From the NCBI GenBank assembly GCA_020348445.1, contig CP070751.1, positions 896,138-951,315 on the forward strand: 55,178 nt of DNA. The letters run 5' to 3'. Below, piece after piece: positions 10,283 to 17,446 of the stretch. The position numbers and the translations under genes were made by a program. The notes beneath the pieces are model-generated. The model was given only the letters and a program-made list of their open reading frames with translations, was not told the origin of the DNA and made no database searches. Every line of letters starts with the position of its first letter. Positions within the stretch are counted from its first letter, which is position 1. Origin of the DNA: Thermoplasmata archaeon. Its GTDB lineage: Archaea; Thermoplasmatota; Thermoplasmata; GCA-020350865.

Positions 10283-10702
10283 TTGGCTGAATTGTTAGAT
10301 AAATTTGAAAAAAGACTATTGAATACCAGAGAGAAGATAAGGACCACCAGAAGGGAGATAACAGGTGGTGTTGCAGAGGACAAGGCAAGAGAGCTTGGCA
10401 AAAAGGTCTACAATGAGCTTGACGAGGATCTGGAAGCCCTTTCTAAAGCGATAAAGGAGCAGAGGGCACAGGCAAAGGAGCGAAGAGCAAAGATCTATGA
10501 CGAATTAGAAGAGAGCGTAAGTGCTGCAAGAACCAAGCTACGGAACAAGAGAAGGGATATCACAGGTGGAGTGGTGGAGAATAAGGCAAAGGATGCTGGA
10601 CGGTATGTAAAGGAGAAAGGCGGGGCTGCTTTAAAGGAGATCGAGGAGGATATATCCAAGATCTCGGAGAAATTGAAGAAGGCAAAAGAGGAGGAATATT
10701 AA
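10283..10702 (+). CDS. Charged coiled-coil protein with two ITGGV repeats, unknown function
   Basis: I do not recognise a family. The 139-residue product is highly charged, helical and lacks Cys or any signal sequence, so it should be cytosolic. It contains an internal duplication: residues 20-39 and 87-106 both follow the pattern R-x-(T/K)-R-R-(E/D)-I-T-G-G-V-x-E-x-K-A-(R/K), 67 residues apart and separated by predicted coiled coil. The start is TTG at 10283, five bases after a strong SD (GGGGGAG). It is followed 33 bases later by a second coiled-coil gene and then corA, and faces the mscS-trk operon divergently. A role in ion or osmotic stress is suggested only by this context. Confidence 0.75.
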   Translation: MAELLDKFEKRLLNTREKIRTTRREITGGVAEDKARELGKKVYNELDEDLEALSKAIKEQRAQAKERRAKIYDELEESVSAARTKLRNKRRDITGGVVENKAKDAGRYVKEKGGAALKEIEEDISKISEKLKKAKEEEY

Positions 10703-10735
10703 CCCACACATTTTTTTGTTAGGGAGGTAGATGAA

Positions 10736-11245
10736 ATGGAAGAAAAAAAATCCATGGAAGAGACAAAACACGATAAGTTCGTGGAAATGGAAAAAATGGA
10801 TCTAGCAGAGTTAAAAAGTGAAGCTGCAAGAGCAACCGAAGAAACCTCAAAATACAGGCTCAAATTCAGGGAGTACGAGGAAAAGGCCAAGGAACTCATA
10901 GCAAAGGCTGCCAAGCTGGAAGGGAGGGCCGATATTTTGGAAGATAAATCCCGAGAGGCACAGGCAAAAAAGGGTGAATTTAAAGAAGCCTCGGAAGCAG
11001 CATGTTTAGAGAACCTGAAGATAGAATGCGCAAAACTGGAGGCAAAGGTTGCAAAAATGGAAACAAAGAGTGCAAAATTGGAGTTAAAGGCCGATAAAAA
11101 GGATCGAAGAGCAGCAGAGCTTCGGGAAAAAGCCCAGGAAAATATAGAAAAAGCGGCGGAAACCATTGAAAAGATAAAATATCACGAGAATGAGGAAATG
11201 GAGTACAGGAAAAGGATCCTAAAAATGGAAGGAAAGACCCAATAA
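10736..11245 (+). CDS. Lys/Glu/Ala-rich coiled-coil protein, unknown function
   Basis: A 169-residue protein predicted to be almost entirely heptad-repeat coiled coil, for example KLEAKVAKMETKSAKLELK. There is no signal peptide, membrane segment or catalytic motif. The start ATG at 10736 has a clear SD (GGGAGGT, eight bases upstream). It lies 33 bases after the ITGGV-repeat gene and is probably co-transcribed with it. The two may be partners or scaffold proteins; no function can be assigned from sequence. Confidence 0.75.
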   Translation: MEEKKSMEETKHDKFVEMEKMDLAELKSEAARATEETSKYRLKFREYEEKAKELIAKAAKLEGRADILEDKSREAQAKKGEFKEASEAACLENLKIECAKLEAKVAKMETKSAKLELKADKKDRRAAELREKAQENIEKAAETIEKIKYHENEEMEYRKRILKMEGKTQ

Positions 11246-11348
11246 TCCAATAACTGAAGTTATTACCCATATAAAAGAGTGTATCATAAAGATAAAATTG
11301 TATGAATTTCAAACCACAACCTGAGCTTGTATCCCCGTGGTGAGATAA

Positions 11349-12431
11349 ATGTCTAGATTATTCAAAAAAACATCAAAGACAGCGGGTCTTCCACCTGGAA
11401 CCTTGATTCACGTAGGTGATAAAAAGACAGAAAAGGTAAAAGTAACCATCATGGACTACGATGAATCGCATTTTCAGGAAAAGGAATGTAAAAAAATCGA
11501 GGAGTGCTTCACTTTTAAAGACAAACCAACAGTTACCTGGGTAAATATCGATGGCATTCATCAGGTCGATATCATCGAAAGTATAGGAAAGGCATTCAAC
11601 ATCCATCCTCTGGTTCTGGAAGACATTCTGAACACTGGCCAGCGGCCTAAACATGAGGACTTCGATGATTACATCTTCACAGTATTGAAGATGCTCTACT
11701 ATGATGAAAAAGAGAAAGTTGTAAAGACCGAGCAGGTTAGTTTGATTCTTTGCCAAAACTTTGTAATCTCTTTTCAAGAAAGGGAAGGAGATGTTTTCAA
11801 TCAAATCAGAGAAAGGATCAGAAGCGGCAAGGGTCGGATAAGGAAGATGGGGGCCGATTATCTCGCTTATGCTTTATTGGATGCAATCGTGGATGGCTAT
11901 TTTATTGTTCTTGAGAAATTCGGTGAGAGAATCGAGGGAATGGAGGAGGAGCTTGTCACCGAGCCAAAACACGAGACCCTGCAGACCATCCACGCCCTGA
12001 AAAGGGAAATGATCTACCTTAGAAAATCCGTATGGCCCCTTCGAGAGGTGATAAGCGGGCTGGAGAGGGGAGAATCACCCCTAATTAAGGAATCAACACA
12101 CATCTATCTCAGAGATGTTTACGATCACACGATCCAGGTCATTGATTCCATAGAAACATATCGGGACATGACCTCGGGTATGCTGGATCTTTACCTCTCA
12201 AGTATTAGTAACAGGATGAACGAGGTGATGAAAGTCTTGACAATTATAGCCACCATTTTCATTCCTCTAACGTTTATTGCAGGTATTTATGGTATGAACT
12301 TTAATCCTGAAAAAAGTCCACTTAATATGCCTGAGCTGAACTGGTATTGGGGATATCCTTTGGCTCTATTTTCCATGATCTTAATATTATTGATTATGCT
12401 GATTTACTTCAGGAGAAAGAAGTGGTTGTAG
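11349..12431 (+). CDS. corA: CorA-family divalent cation transporter
   Basis: A 360-residue protein with a long acidic cytoplasmic N-domain, a coiled stalk helix and two C-terminal transmembrane helices. The diagnostic pore motif YGMNF stands at the end of the first helix (about residue 317), and the protein ends with a basic RRKKWL. Members conduct Mg2+, Co2+ or Ni2+ as pentamers; the ion used here cannot be told. The SD GGTGAG precedes the ATG at 11349. The stop lies only 4 bases from the stop of the convergent second mscS gene. Confidence 0.94.
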   Translation: MSRLFKKTSKTAGLPPGTLIHVGDKKTEKVKVTIMDYDESHFQEKECKKIEECFTFKDKPTVTWVNIDGIHQVDIIESIGKAFNIHPLVLEDILNTGQRPKHEDFDDYIFTVLKMLYYDEKEKVVKTEQVSLILCQNFVISFQEREGDVFNQIRERIRSGKGRIRKMGADYLAYALLDAIVDGYFIVLEKFGERIEGMEEELVTEPKHETLQTIHALKREMIYLRKSVWPLREVISGLERGESPLIKESTHIYLRDVYDHTIQVIDSIETYRDMTSGMLDLYLSSISNRMNEVMKVLTIIATIFIPLTFIAGIYGMNFNPEKSPLNMPELNWYWGYPLALFSMILILLIMLIYFRRKKWL

Positions 12432-12435
12432 AAAA

Positions 12436-13281
12436 TTATTTAGACTTTACTTTTGAAGGTTTCTTATCTTCAATCAGTCTACCTTCAAGTTCGTTTTTAA
12501 ACCAGACCTCTCGCTGCGGGAACGGAACAAAGATACCATTTTCCTCGAGTGTAGTTTTTATCTTCCACAAAAGTTCTCTTCGGACTGGATACCACTCTGG
12601 GGATGGAACCCAGAACCTGACCATGATATCAACTGAGCTGTTTCCAAGCTCTTTAACAAATACCATCGGCTCGGGATTTTTAAGTGTGATGGGGTGTTTA
12701 TCTATTATACCTTTGATGATGATAACTGCCTTGTCAGCATCGTCCTTGTATCGAATGCCAACCGTGTATTCCAGCCTCCTTGCCACATGGGTGACAAGGT
12801 TGGAAATATTGGTTGTGAAAACTTTTTCGTTGGGTATTCTGACAAAAACACCGTCGTACGTTCTGATTATGGTGGACATTATCCTGACATCCTCCACATA
12901 CCCCATCTTCCCCTCTACTTCAACCTGATCACCCACCTTCATGGGCCTTTCAATTACCAGGAAAATCCCTGCCACCAAGTTCCCAATCACGCTCTGGCTT
13001 GCAAGGCCGATGATCAAACCCAAAAATCCAGCTGCAACAAGAAGACCAGAGGGATCTATCCCCAAGATAGGTAAAATCAGGATAAAGGCGATTAATATGA
13101 TGATTGAATAAATCATCTTTGTTACACTTCTTAGATGCTCTTTTTTAACCTTATCCTTAAGTGATCTTCTTAAATTGAGGGATATTGCTTTCCCAATGAG
13201 CATAGCTATAACGAGAATTAAAACAACAACGATCAGGTCCAGAAGCGTGACATTTCCAAAGAGGATTATATCCAAATTCAT
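12436..13281 (-). CDS. Second MscS-family mechanosensitive channel
   Basis: A 281-residue MscS-type channel with an N-terminal membrane helix bundle, the pore-lining stretch AAGFLGLIIGLASQSVIGNL (Gly/Ala-rich TM3), the beta domain VGDQVEVEGKMGYVEDVRI, and the cytoplasmic vestibule. The start is taken as the ATG at 13281, because it overlaps the stop of the upstream DUF432-like gene in an ATGA arrangement and is preceded by GGAGTGGGG. It is more canonical than the first MscS at 9136-10113. Confidence 0.93.
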   Translation of the reverse strand: MNLDIILFGNVTLLDLIVVVLILVIAMLIGKAISLNLRRSLKDKVKKEHLRSVTKMIYSIIILIAFILILPILGIDPSGLLVAAGFLGLIIGLASQSVIGNLVAGIFLVIERPMKVGDQVEVEGKMGYVEDVRIMSTIIRTYDGVFVRIPNEKVFTTNISNLVTHVARRLEYTVGIRYKDDADKAVIIIKGIIDKHPITLKNPEPMVFVKELGNSSVDIMVRFWVPSPEWYPVRRELLWKIKTTLEENGIFVPFPQREVWFKNELEGRLIEDKKPSKVKSK

Positions 13282-13985
13282 AATCCCCACTCCATTATAA
13301 ATTTGGTTGTCGCCACCTTGATTCTTCTTGCAGTATACAGTTCGATGGATTTACTCATCTCCTTATATAGAGGGGAATCATAGAATTCGATTTCACCGAT
13401 TCCGCCGGTGTAGATCCTCATGCTTGCCCTCATTGCCACCGTATTCTCATTGTAATATATCTTCATCCCGTAGGCATTGAACACGACCTGGGTAATTTCA
13501 TGCCATCTTGCTGTTGTGTTGGAGATTGTCAATTCGACTACACCCTCTCTAACAGGATCCACAGCTGGGAGCGAGGAATGAACATCACTTGCATAGTGCT
13601 TGCAAATAACACCGCCTCTTACTTCACCATAAAGGGTTAACTTCTGCTTTGCTAAAGTCATTATATCAAGAGATTTGGACTCCTCGCGGCCAATTATGAA
13701 GATCCCGATTTCTATGGGGAATGTTAAAAATATCTTCTTTGTGGCTTTCGGCTCAACTACAACAGGTCTTTTGAGCTCTAAAAGAAGATAGGGAGTCATT
13801 TCCTTTGGTTTGTGCAGGGGTTCTATAGGGTTGATAAGAATCCTTTTGCTCTCTGTAAGAAGGATTTTGTTTACATTCTCACCGTTGCATGTTCTTTTAT
13901 AGAGAAGGGAATCTCCCTTCTTTTCAAAAGAAATTAAAATGTCGTCTTTTTCTATTGTTACAGGTGCTTCATGAAAGCCAAACAT
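13278..13985 (-). CDS. DUF432-like archaeal protein
   Basis: The 235-residue protein matches my recollection of the archaeal DUF432 family: an N-terminal beta region, the stretch LLLELKRPVVVEPKATKKIF, then FPIEIGIF, FNAYGMKIYYNE and a C-terminal FIMEWGL. No catalytic residues or signal peptide are obvious. Its stop overlaps the start of the MscS gene by four bases, so the two products are likely made together and may act together at the channel, perhaps as an accessory or regulatory subunit; this is inference. Family assignment is from memory and needs a profile search. Confidence 0.7.
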   Translation of the reverse strand: MFGFHEAPVTIEKDDILISFEKKGDSLLYKRTCNGENVNKILLTESKRILINPIEPLHKPKEMTPYLLLELKRPVVVEPKATKKIFLTFPIEIGIFIIGREESKSLDIMTLAKQKLTLYGEVRGGVICKHYASDVHSSLPAVDPVREGVVELTISNTTARWHEITQVVFNAYGMKIYYNENTVAMRASMRIYTGGIGEIEFYDSPLYKEMSKSIELYTARRIKVATTKFIMEWGL

Positions 13986-14163
13986 GGGATTTCATTGTAA
14001 TTTGTGTATATAAAAGTTTTGAGAAGAGCGAAACTTGAAATTCAAGATATTTTTATATCAGATATTAAAATGCATTTATTTCTAATAATTTATGCTAAAG
14101 TGGCAAAAAATCCTCACTTTGTTAGGTAAATATTAAGTTCTATAACAATATGCCCCCATCTAC

Positions 14164-14787
14164 ATGAAGGATGAAATAAACTATGTAATGATAGATCCTG
14201 AATGCTTCTACTGTCTTGTCCTCTCCTCCATAGAGGTCTACAATAAGGAGACAACGGGATTTTTAATGGGCAACTACAGAATGCGGATCATAAATGGAAA
14301 GAAGAGAAATATCGTGGCCTGTGAGGTTGCCTATCCCCTGCAGACAGCCTATAGAAATCCCACTTTTGTCACGAAAGGCAACGAACGTGCATTTGAGAGG
14401 GTCAGGGCCACCATACCATCCATGAACCTCTATCTTTTGGGGGAATATCACAGTCACCCTTTCACAGATGCCTCCTTGACTAAAGATGATATGAATTATA
14501 TCCAAGATAGACTTGAGCAGATATATGGAAAAAAGGAGAATCTTATAAAGAATTACTGGCTTGAATTGGTGATTTCTATCAATAAAAAGAAGTATAAAAA
14601 GCCCCATAAACTGGGCTGGTCATGGCGGGATTACCCCCAAAAGGCTAAATGTAACGTTAAAATCAACCCCTATCTTGGTTACGACCTTACTTTTGGTGGA
14701 TATTGGGTCTATGTGGATGATGGCAGAATCAGAAAGATCCAGACCACGGTGTATATACCATGGGTTAAGGATTACTGGTCGTGGTAG
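14164..14787 (+). CDS. JAMM/MPN-like metalloprotease-fold protein
   Basis: A 207-residue protein with features of the JAB1/MPN fold: a Glu in KETTGFLMG (about residue 29) and GEYHSHP (first His at residue 96) followed by a spacing that fits HxHx7(S/T)xxD, with Thr in the usual Ser place (HSH, seven residues, T, KD, D). JAMM proteins are zinc isopeptidases or peptidases that cut ubiquitin-like modifiers or process small proteins. The C-terminal half (NPYLGYDLTFGGYWVYVDDG) is unfamiliar. The ATG at 14164 has no good SD and lies soon after an AT-rich promoter-like stretch, so the mRNA may be leaderless. No ubiquitin-like gene is nearby. Confidence 0.6.
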   Translation: MKDEINYVMIDPECFYCLVLSSIEVYNKETTGFLMGNYRMRIINGKKRNIVACEVAYPLQTAYRNPTFVTKGNERAFERVRATIPSMNLYLLGEYHSHPFTDASLTKDDMNYIQDRLEQIYGKKENLIKNYWLELVISINKKKYKKPHKLGWSWRDYPQKAKCNVKINPYLGYDLTFGGYWVYVDDGRIRKIQTTVYIPWVKDYWSW

Positions 14788-15050
14788 TAAGAATTTTTAT
14801 AACTAGGTATTTAAATACTCCCGATACAGTATAATTAGATAATTATGGAGTATTTTTTCCCAGATTAAAATCTTAATTTGTGGTTTATTCATTTAATTTA
14901 ACATATAATCATCGTCTTCAAATCGTATTTTATAATAAAAATAGTGAATTTAATGAAATATCTCAATATATTATCATAAATTATGAACTTTTTTATGATT
15001 TATTATTTAAATTAAGTATAATTTATAAACTTCTTACATAAATTAGCGAA
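14788..15050. other. AT-rich intergenic stretch without visible gene
   Basis: About 260 bases, very AT-rich with many TTTA and AATTTA runs. I find no ORF with an SD, no RNA gene and no convincing inverted repeat here. Confidence 0.6.
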
Positions 15051-15064
15051 AAGTTTAAATAATT
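15051..15064 (+). promoter_or_regulatory. Promoter of the small structured transcript
   Basis: AAAAGTTTAAATAA fits an archaeal BRE/TATA element. Transcription would start about 25 bases downstream, near 15083-15092, right at the base of the hairpin at 15094-15147. Confidence 0.45.
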
Positions 15065-15093
15065 AATTAACATTGAGGGTGATATCTATCCCA

Positions 15094-15147
15094 ATGCACA
15101 GATACTCATATATGATACCGGTGTAGGATGCTAGAGTAGCTGTGCAT
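15094..15147 (+). promoter_or_regulatory. 5'-proximal RNA hairpin of the small transcript
   Basis: ATGCACAG (15094-15101) pairs perfectly with CTGTGCAT (15140-15147) around a 38-base insert that holds a 10-base palindrome TCATATATGA and a small CTA-GAG-TAG hairpin. A GGGTGAT/ATCCC stem lies just upstream (15077-15092). The element sits between a promoter and a very strong SD, so a regulatory leader or riboswitch-like domain is possible. It matches no riboswitch class I can recall. Confidence 0.45.
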
Positions 15148-15175
15148 AATTTAGAGTTCTAGGAGGTGCCAACCA

Positions 15176-15232
15176 ATGGATAAAAAAAAGGAGAAAAAGG
15201 GGAAGAAGAAACAAGAGAAAAAACCAGAGTGA
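15176..15232 (+). CDS. 18-residue lysine-rich micro-protein or leader peptide
   Basis: An 18-codon ORF encoding MDKKKEKKGKKKQEKKPE, ten of whose residues are Lys. It is preceded at seven bases by GGAGGTG (15162-15168), one of the strongest SD sequences in the window, which argues that it is translated. It lies within a compact transcription unit (promoter at 15051, hairpins on both sides). It could be a short basic nucleic-acid-binding peptide or a leader peptide whose translation senses lysine or charged tRNA. The next gene is an Lrp/AsnC regulator. I know no family for it. Confidence 0.5.
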   Translation: MDKKKEKKGKKKQEKKPE

Positions 15233-15261
15233 TTTATATGCATGCATCCCATCCAAAAAAT

Positions 15262-15306
15262 AGGTGTTATTGACATTAAATTCTAATGTTGATAACACCT
15301 TTCTCA
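15262..15306 (+). terminator. Hairpin plus T-tract terminator
   Basis: AGGTGTTAT (15262-15270) pairs with ATAACACCT (15292-15300), and ACATTA/TAATGT extend the stem inside, giving a long hairpin with a short AT-rich loop. TTCTCATTTTTATA follows. It ends the micro-ORF transcript and overlaps the promoter of the next gene. Confidence 0.6.
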
Positions 15307-15346
15307 TTTTTATATAAATATTTTCATATTACACGAGGGTGAAAAG
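15307..15346 (+). promoter_or_regulatory. Promoter and SD of the Lrp/AsnC gene
   Basis: TTTTATATAAATA is a good TATA box directly after the terminator hairpin. GAGGGTGA at 15335-15342 is the SD, four bases before the ATG. Confidence 0.55.
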
Positions 15347-15805
15347 ATGGCAAGAAAGTTAAAACTTGATAAAATTGATAAAAAGATTATCGAGCTTTTG
15401 AAGGAAAACAGCAGAATGACCATTTCAGATATTGCCCGTGAGATAAATGATCTCACCGAATCTACTATAAGATATAGGTTGGAGAAGTTGGACAAAGAAG
15501 GATATATAAAGAATTATACTGTTATTCTAGATTCAAAGAAATTTGAAAAAAATATTTCTGTGATATTTAACTTAAAAGTCCTTCCTGAGCATATAGATAA
15601 TGCAATTGACTATCTAAAAGAACTTGGACCATTATCTAACGTATATCTTACCACGGGAACCTATCCCCTTGTGGTCATCGGTTATTTCAAAAATCAAAAA
15701 GAGATAACAGAGTTCATTACGAAGAAATTGAAAAACGTTCCATTGGTTGACTATGACGTGGCCCAGATACTAAAAAAGGAGAGGGAAATACATTATTGGG
15801 CATGA
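15347..15805 (+). CDS. Lrp/AsnC-family transcriptional regulator
   Basis: A 152-residue protein with an N-terminal winged helix (IDKKIIELLKENSRMTISDIAREINDLTESTIRYRLEKL, about residues 10-48) and a C-terminal RAM/AsnC ligand-binding domain (residues 65-150). These regulators form dimers to octamers that bind amino acids and act on nearby operons. It is followed 46 bases later by deoxyhypusine synthase and the rest of the polyamine-related operon, so it is the likely local regulator. The TTGTTTTAAACAA inverted repeat at 15821-15833 could be its operator. Confidence 0.9.
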   Translation: MARKLKLDKIDKKIIELLKENSRMTISDIAREINDLTESTIRYRLEKLDKEGYIKNYTVILDSKKFEKNISVIFNLKVLPEHIDNAIDYLKELGPLSNVYLTTGTYPLVVIGYFKNQKEITEFITKKLKNVPLVDYDVAQILKKEREIHYWA

Positions 15806-15820
15806 GGAGGATTTTCTTAT

Positions 15821-15833
15821 TTGTTTTAAACAA
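15821..15833 (+). promoter_or_regulatory. Inverted repeat overlapping the operon promoter (candidate operator)
   Basis: TTGTTT and AAACAA are perfect reverse complements around one T. The centre TTTTAAAC also serves as a TATA-like box about 24 bases before the dys ATG, which has no SD. A near-leaderless mRNA controlled by a protein bound at this repeat is plausible. Confidence 0.35.
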
Positions 15834-15851
15834 TATTTAGAGATGTAAAAT

Positions 15852-16883
15852 ATGAAAAAAGAAGAGTTATTAAAGGAAGAAATCGAACATATAGATATCA
15901 AGGACATTGATTCCACATCAATTATTGAAGCTTTTGAAAAGATGTCCTTCCAAGCTAGAAATTTAGCAAACGCCGCATCAATTTATGATAAAATGCTTAT
16001 GGATAATGACTGTACAATAATACTAAGTATAGCAGGTTCATTATTCAGTGCGGGTTTGAAAAAAGTTGTACGGGATTTAGTGAGGCATGATATGGTTGAT
16101 GTTATTGTATCAACCGGAGCTATTATGGTGGATCAGGACTTCTTCGCAGCTCTCGGTTTTAAACATTATAAAGGTACCCCGATTATAGATGACGAGATGC
16201 TTAGAGAATTGATGATCGATAGAATATATGATACTTTCATAGACGAAGAACAGCTCAGGACATGTGATATAACACTAGCTGAAATAGCAGATTCCCTTGA
16301 ACCTCGACCTTATTCCTCACAAGAATTTTTATGGGAAATTGGACGTTACCTTCATATGAAAAGAAAGGACAACGACTCCGTGGTATTGGAGTGTTATAGA
16401 AAGAATCTGCCCATATTCGTTCCAGCATTCTCAGACTGTTCTGCAGGTTTTGGTCTAGTATATCATCAGCATAAGCGGGGATTACAACCAAAGGTTACCA
16501 TCGACAGCGTTAAGGATTTTTTAGACCTGACAAAAATAAAGTACGCTTCAAAGGAGACAGGGCTGGTTATGATTGGGGGAGGAGTTCCAAAGAATTTCGC
16601 CCAGGACATTACCGTTGCTGCTGAAATTTTAGGAGCCGATGTGGGCATGCATAAGTACGCAATCCAAATAACTGTGGCTGACGAAAGAGATGGAGGGCTC
16701 TCAGGGTCAACATTAAAGGAGGCACATTCATGGGGCAAGGTGGATAACATCTATGAGCAGATGGTCTTCTCAGAGGCTACCATCGCTTTCCCACTTATTG
16801 CCAGTTATGTTTACCACAAAAACAACTGGACCAAGAGGCAACCAAAATGTTATGCAAAGATGCTTAAGGAGATTATGGAATGA
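15852..16883 (+). CDS. dys: Deoxyhypusine synthase family protein
   Basis: A 343-residue NAD-dependent aminobutyl transferase that moves the butylamine part of spermidine onto a lysine of archaeal IF5A, the first step of hypusine formation. The catalytic-lysine motif EAHSWGKV is present, and GGLSGST precedes it as in archaeal-type members. Also visible are [22 protein letters not shown] and [11 protein letters not shown]. Homospermidine synthases arose from this family, so that activity cannot be excluded. The stop overlaps the start of the arginine decarboxylase by four bases (ATGA), which ties hypusine and polyamine synthesis in one mRNA. No IF5A gene is in the window. Confidence 0.9.
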   Translation: MKKEELLKEEIEHIDIKDIDSTSIIEAFEKMSFQARNLANAASIYDKMLMDNDCTIILSIAGSLFSAGLKKVVRDLVRHDMVDVIVSTGAIMVDQDFFAALGFKHYKGTPIIDDEMLRELMIDRIYDTFIDEEQLRTCDITLAEIADSLEPRPYSSQEFLWEIGRYLHMKRKDNDSVVLECYRKNLPIFVPAFSDCSAGFGLVYHQHKRGLQPKVTIDSVKDFLDLTKIKYASKETGLVMIGGGVPKNFAQDITVAAEILGADVGMHKYAIQITVADERDGGLSGSTLKEAHSWGKVDNIYEQMVFSEATIAFPLIASYVYHKNNWTKRQPKCYAKMLKEIME

Positions 16884-17425
16884 TCCCATCAAGGGTGTTC
16901 TTCACAAGGGGTGTAGGAATCCACAAGGATAAACTAGCTTCATTTGAGCAGGCATTAAGAAAAGCTGATTTTGAAAAATATAATCTTGTTAATGTATCTA
17001 GCATATTCCCTCCAGGGTGTAAAATAATTTCCAAGGAAAAAGGATTAAGTTTATTAAAACCAGGGCAAATAACATATATTGTACTCGCCATGAACTCCAC
17101 CAACGAGCCAAACAGGTTATTATCAGCTGCTATAGGATTAGCTAATCCCGTGGACAAGAAAGAATATGGGTACCTTTCTGAGCACCATGCCTTCGGTGAA
17201 ACTGCAAGGAAATCTGGAGATTATGCCGAAGATCTTGCAGCCACAATGCTTGCCACCACACTTGGGATAGAATTTAATATCGATACAGCATGGGATGAAA
17301 GAAAACAATTGTATCGAGCCTCAGGGAAGATAATCAATACAATGAATATTTGTCAATCGGCGAAGGGTAAAAGGGAAGGAGTCTGGACCACAGTCGTTGC
17401 CGCTGGAGTATTTATTCTCGCGTAG
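16880..17425 (+). CDS. pdaD: Pyruvoyl-dependent arginine decarboxylase (PvlArgDC)
   Basis: A 181-residue proenzyme. The self-cleavage site is [10 protein letters not shown] (Ser-Ser near residues 41-42), which produces the pyruvoyl cofactor at the new beta-chain/alpha-chain junction. [29 protein letters not shown] and the C-terminal [11 protein letters not shown] are also typical. It converts arginine to agmatine, the entry to archaeal spermidine synthesis, whose product feeds deoxyhypusine synthase encoded just upstream. The genes overlap by four bases and the ATP-grasp fusion follows 21 bases later. Confidence 0.95.
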   Translation: MIPSRVFFTRGVGIHKDKLASFEQALRKADFEKYNLVNVSSIFPPGCKIISKEKGLSLLKPGQITYIVLAMNSTNEPNRLLSAAIGLANPVDKKEYGYLSEHHAFGETARKSGDYAEDLAATMLATTLGIEFNIDTAWDERKQLYRASGKIINTMNICQSAKGKREGVWTTVVAAGVFILA

Positions 17426-17446
17426 AACTCTCGGAGACATAAAATA

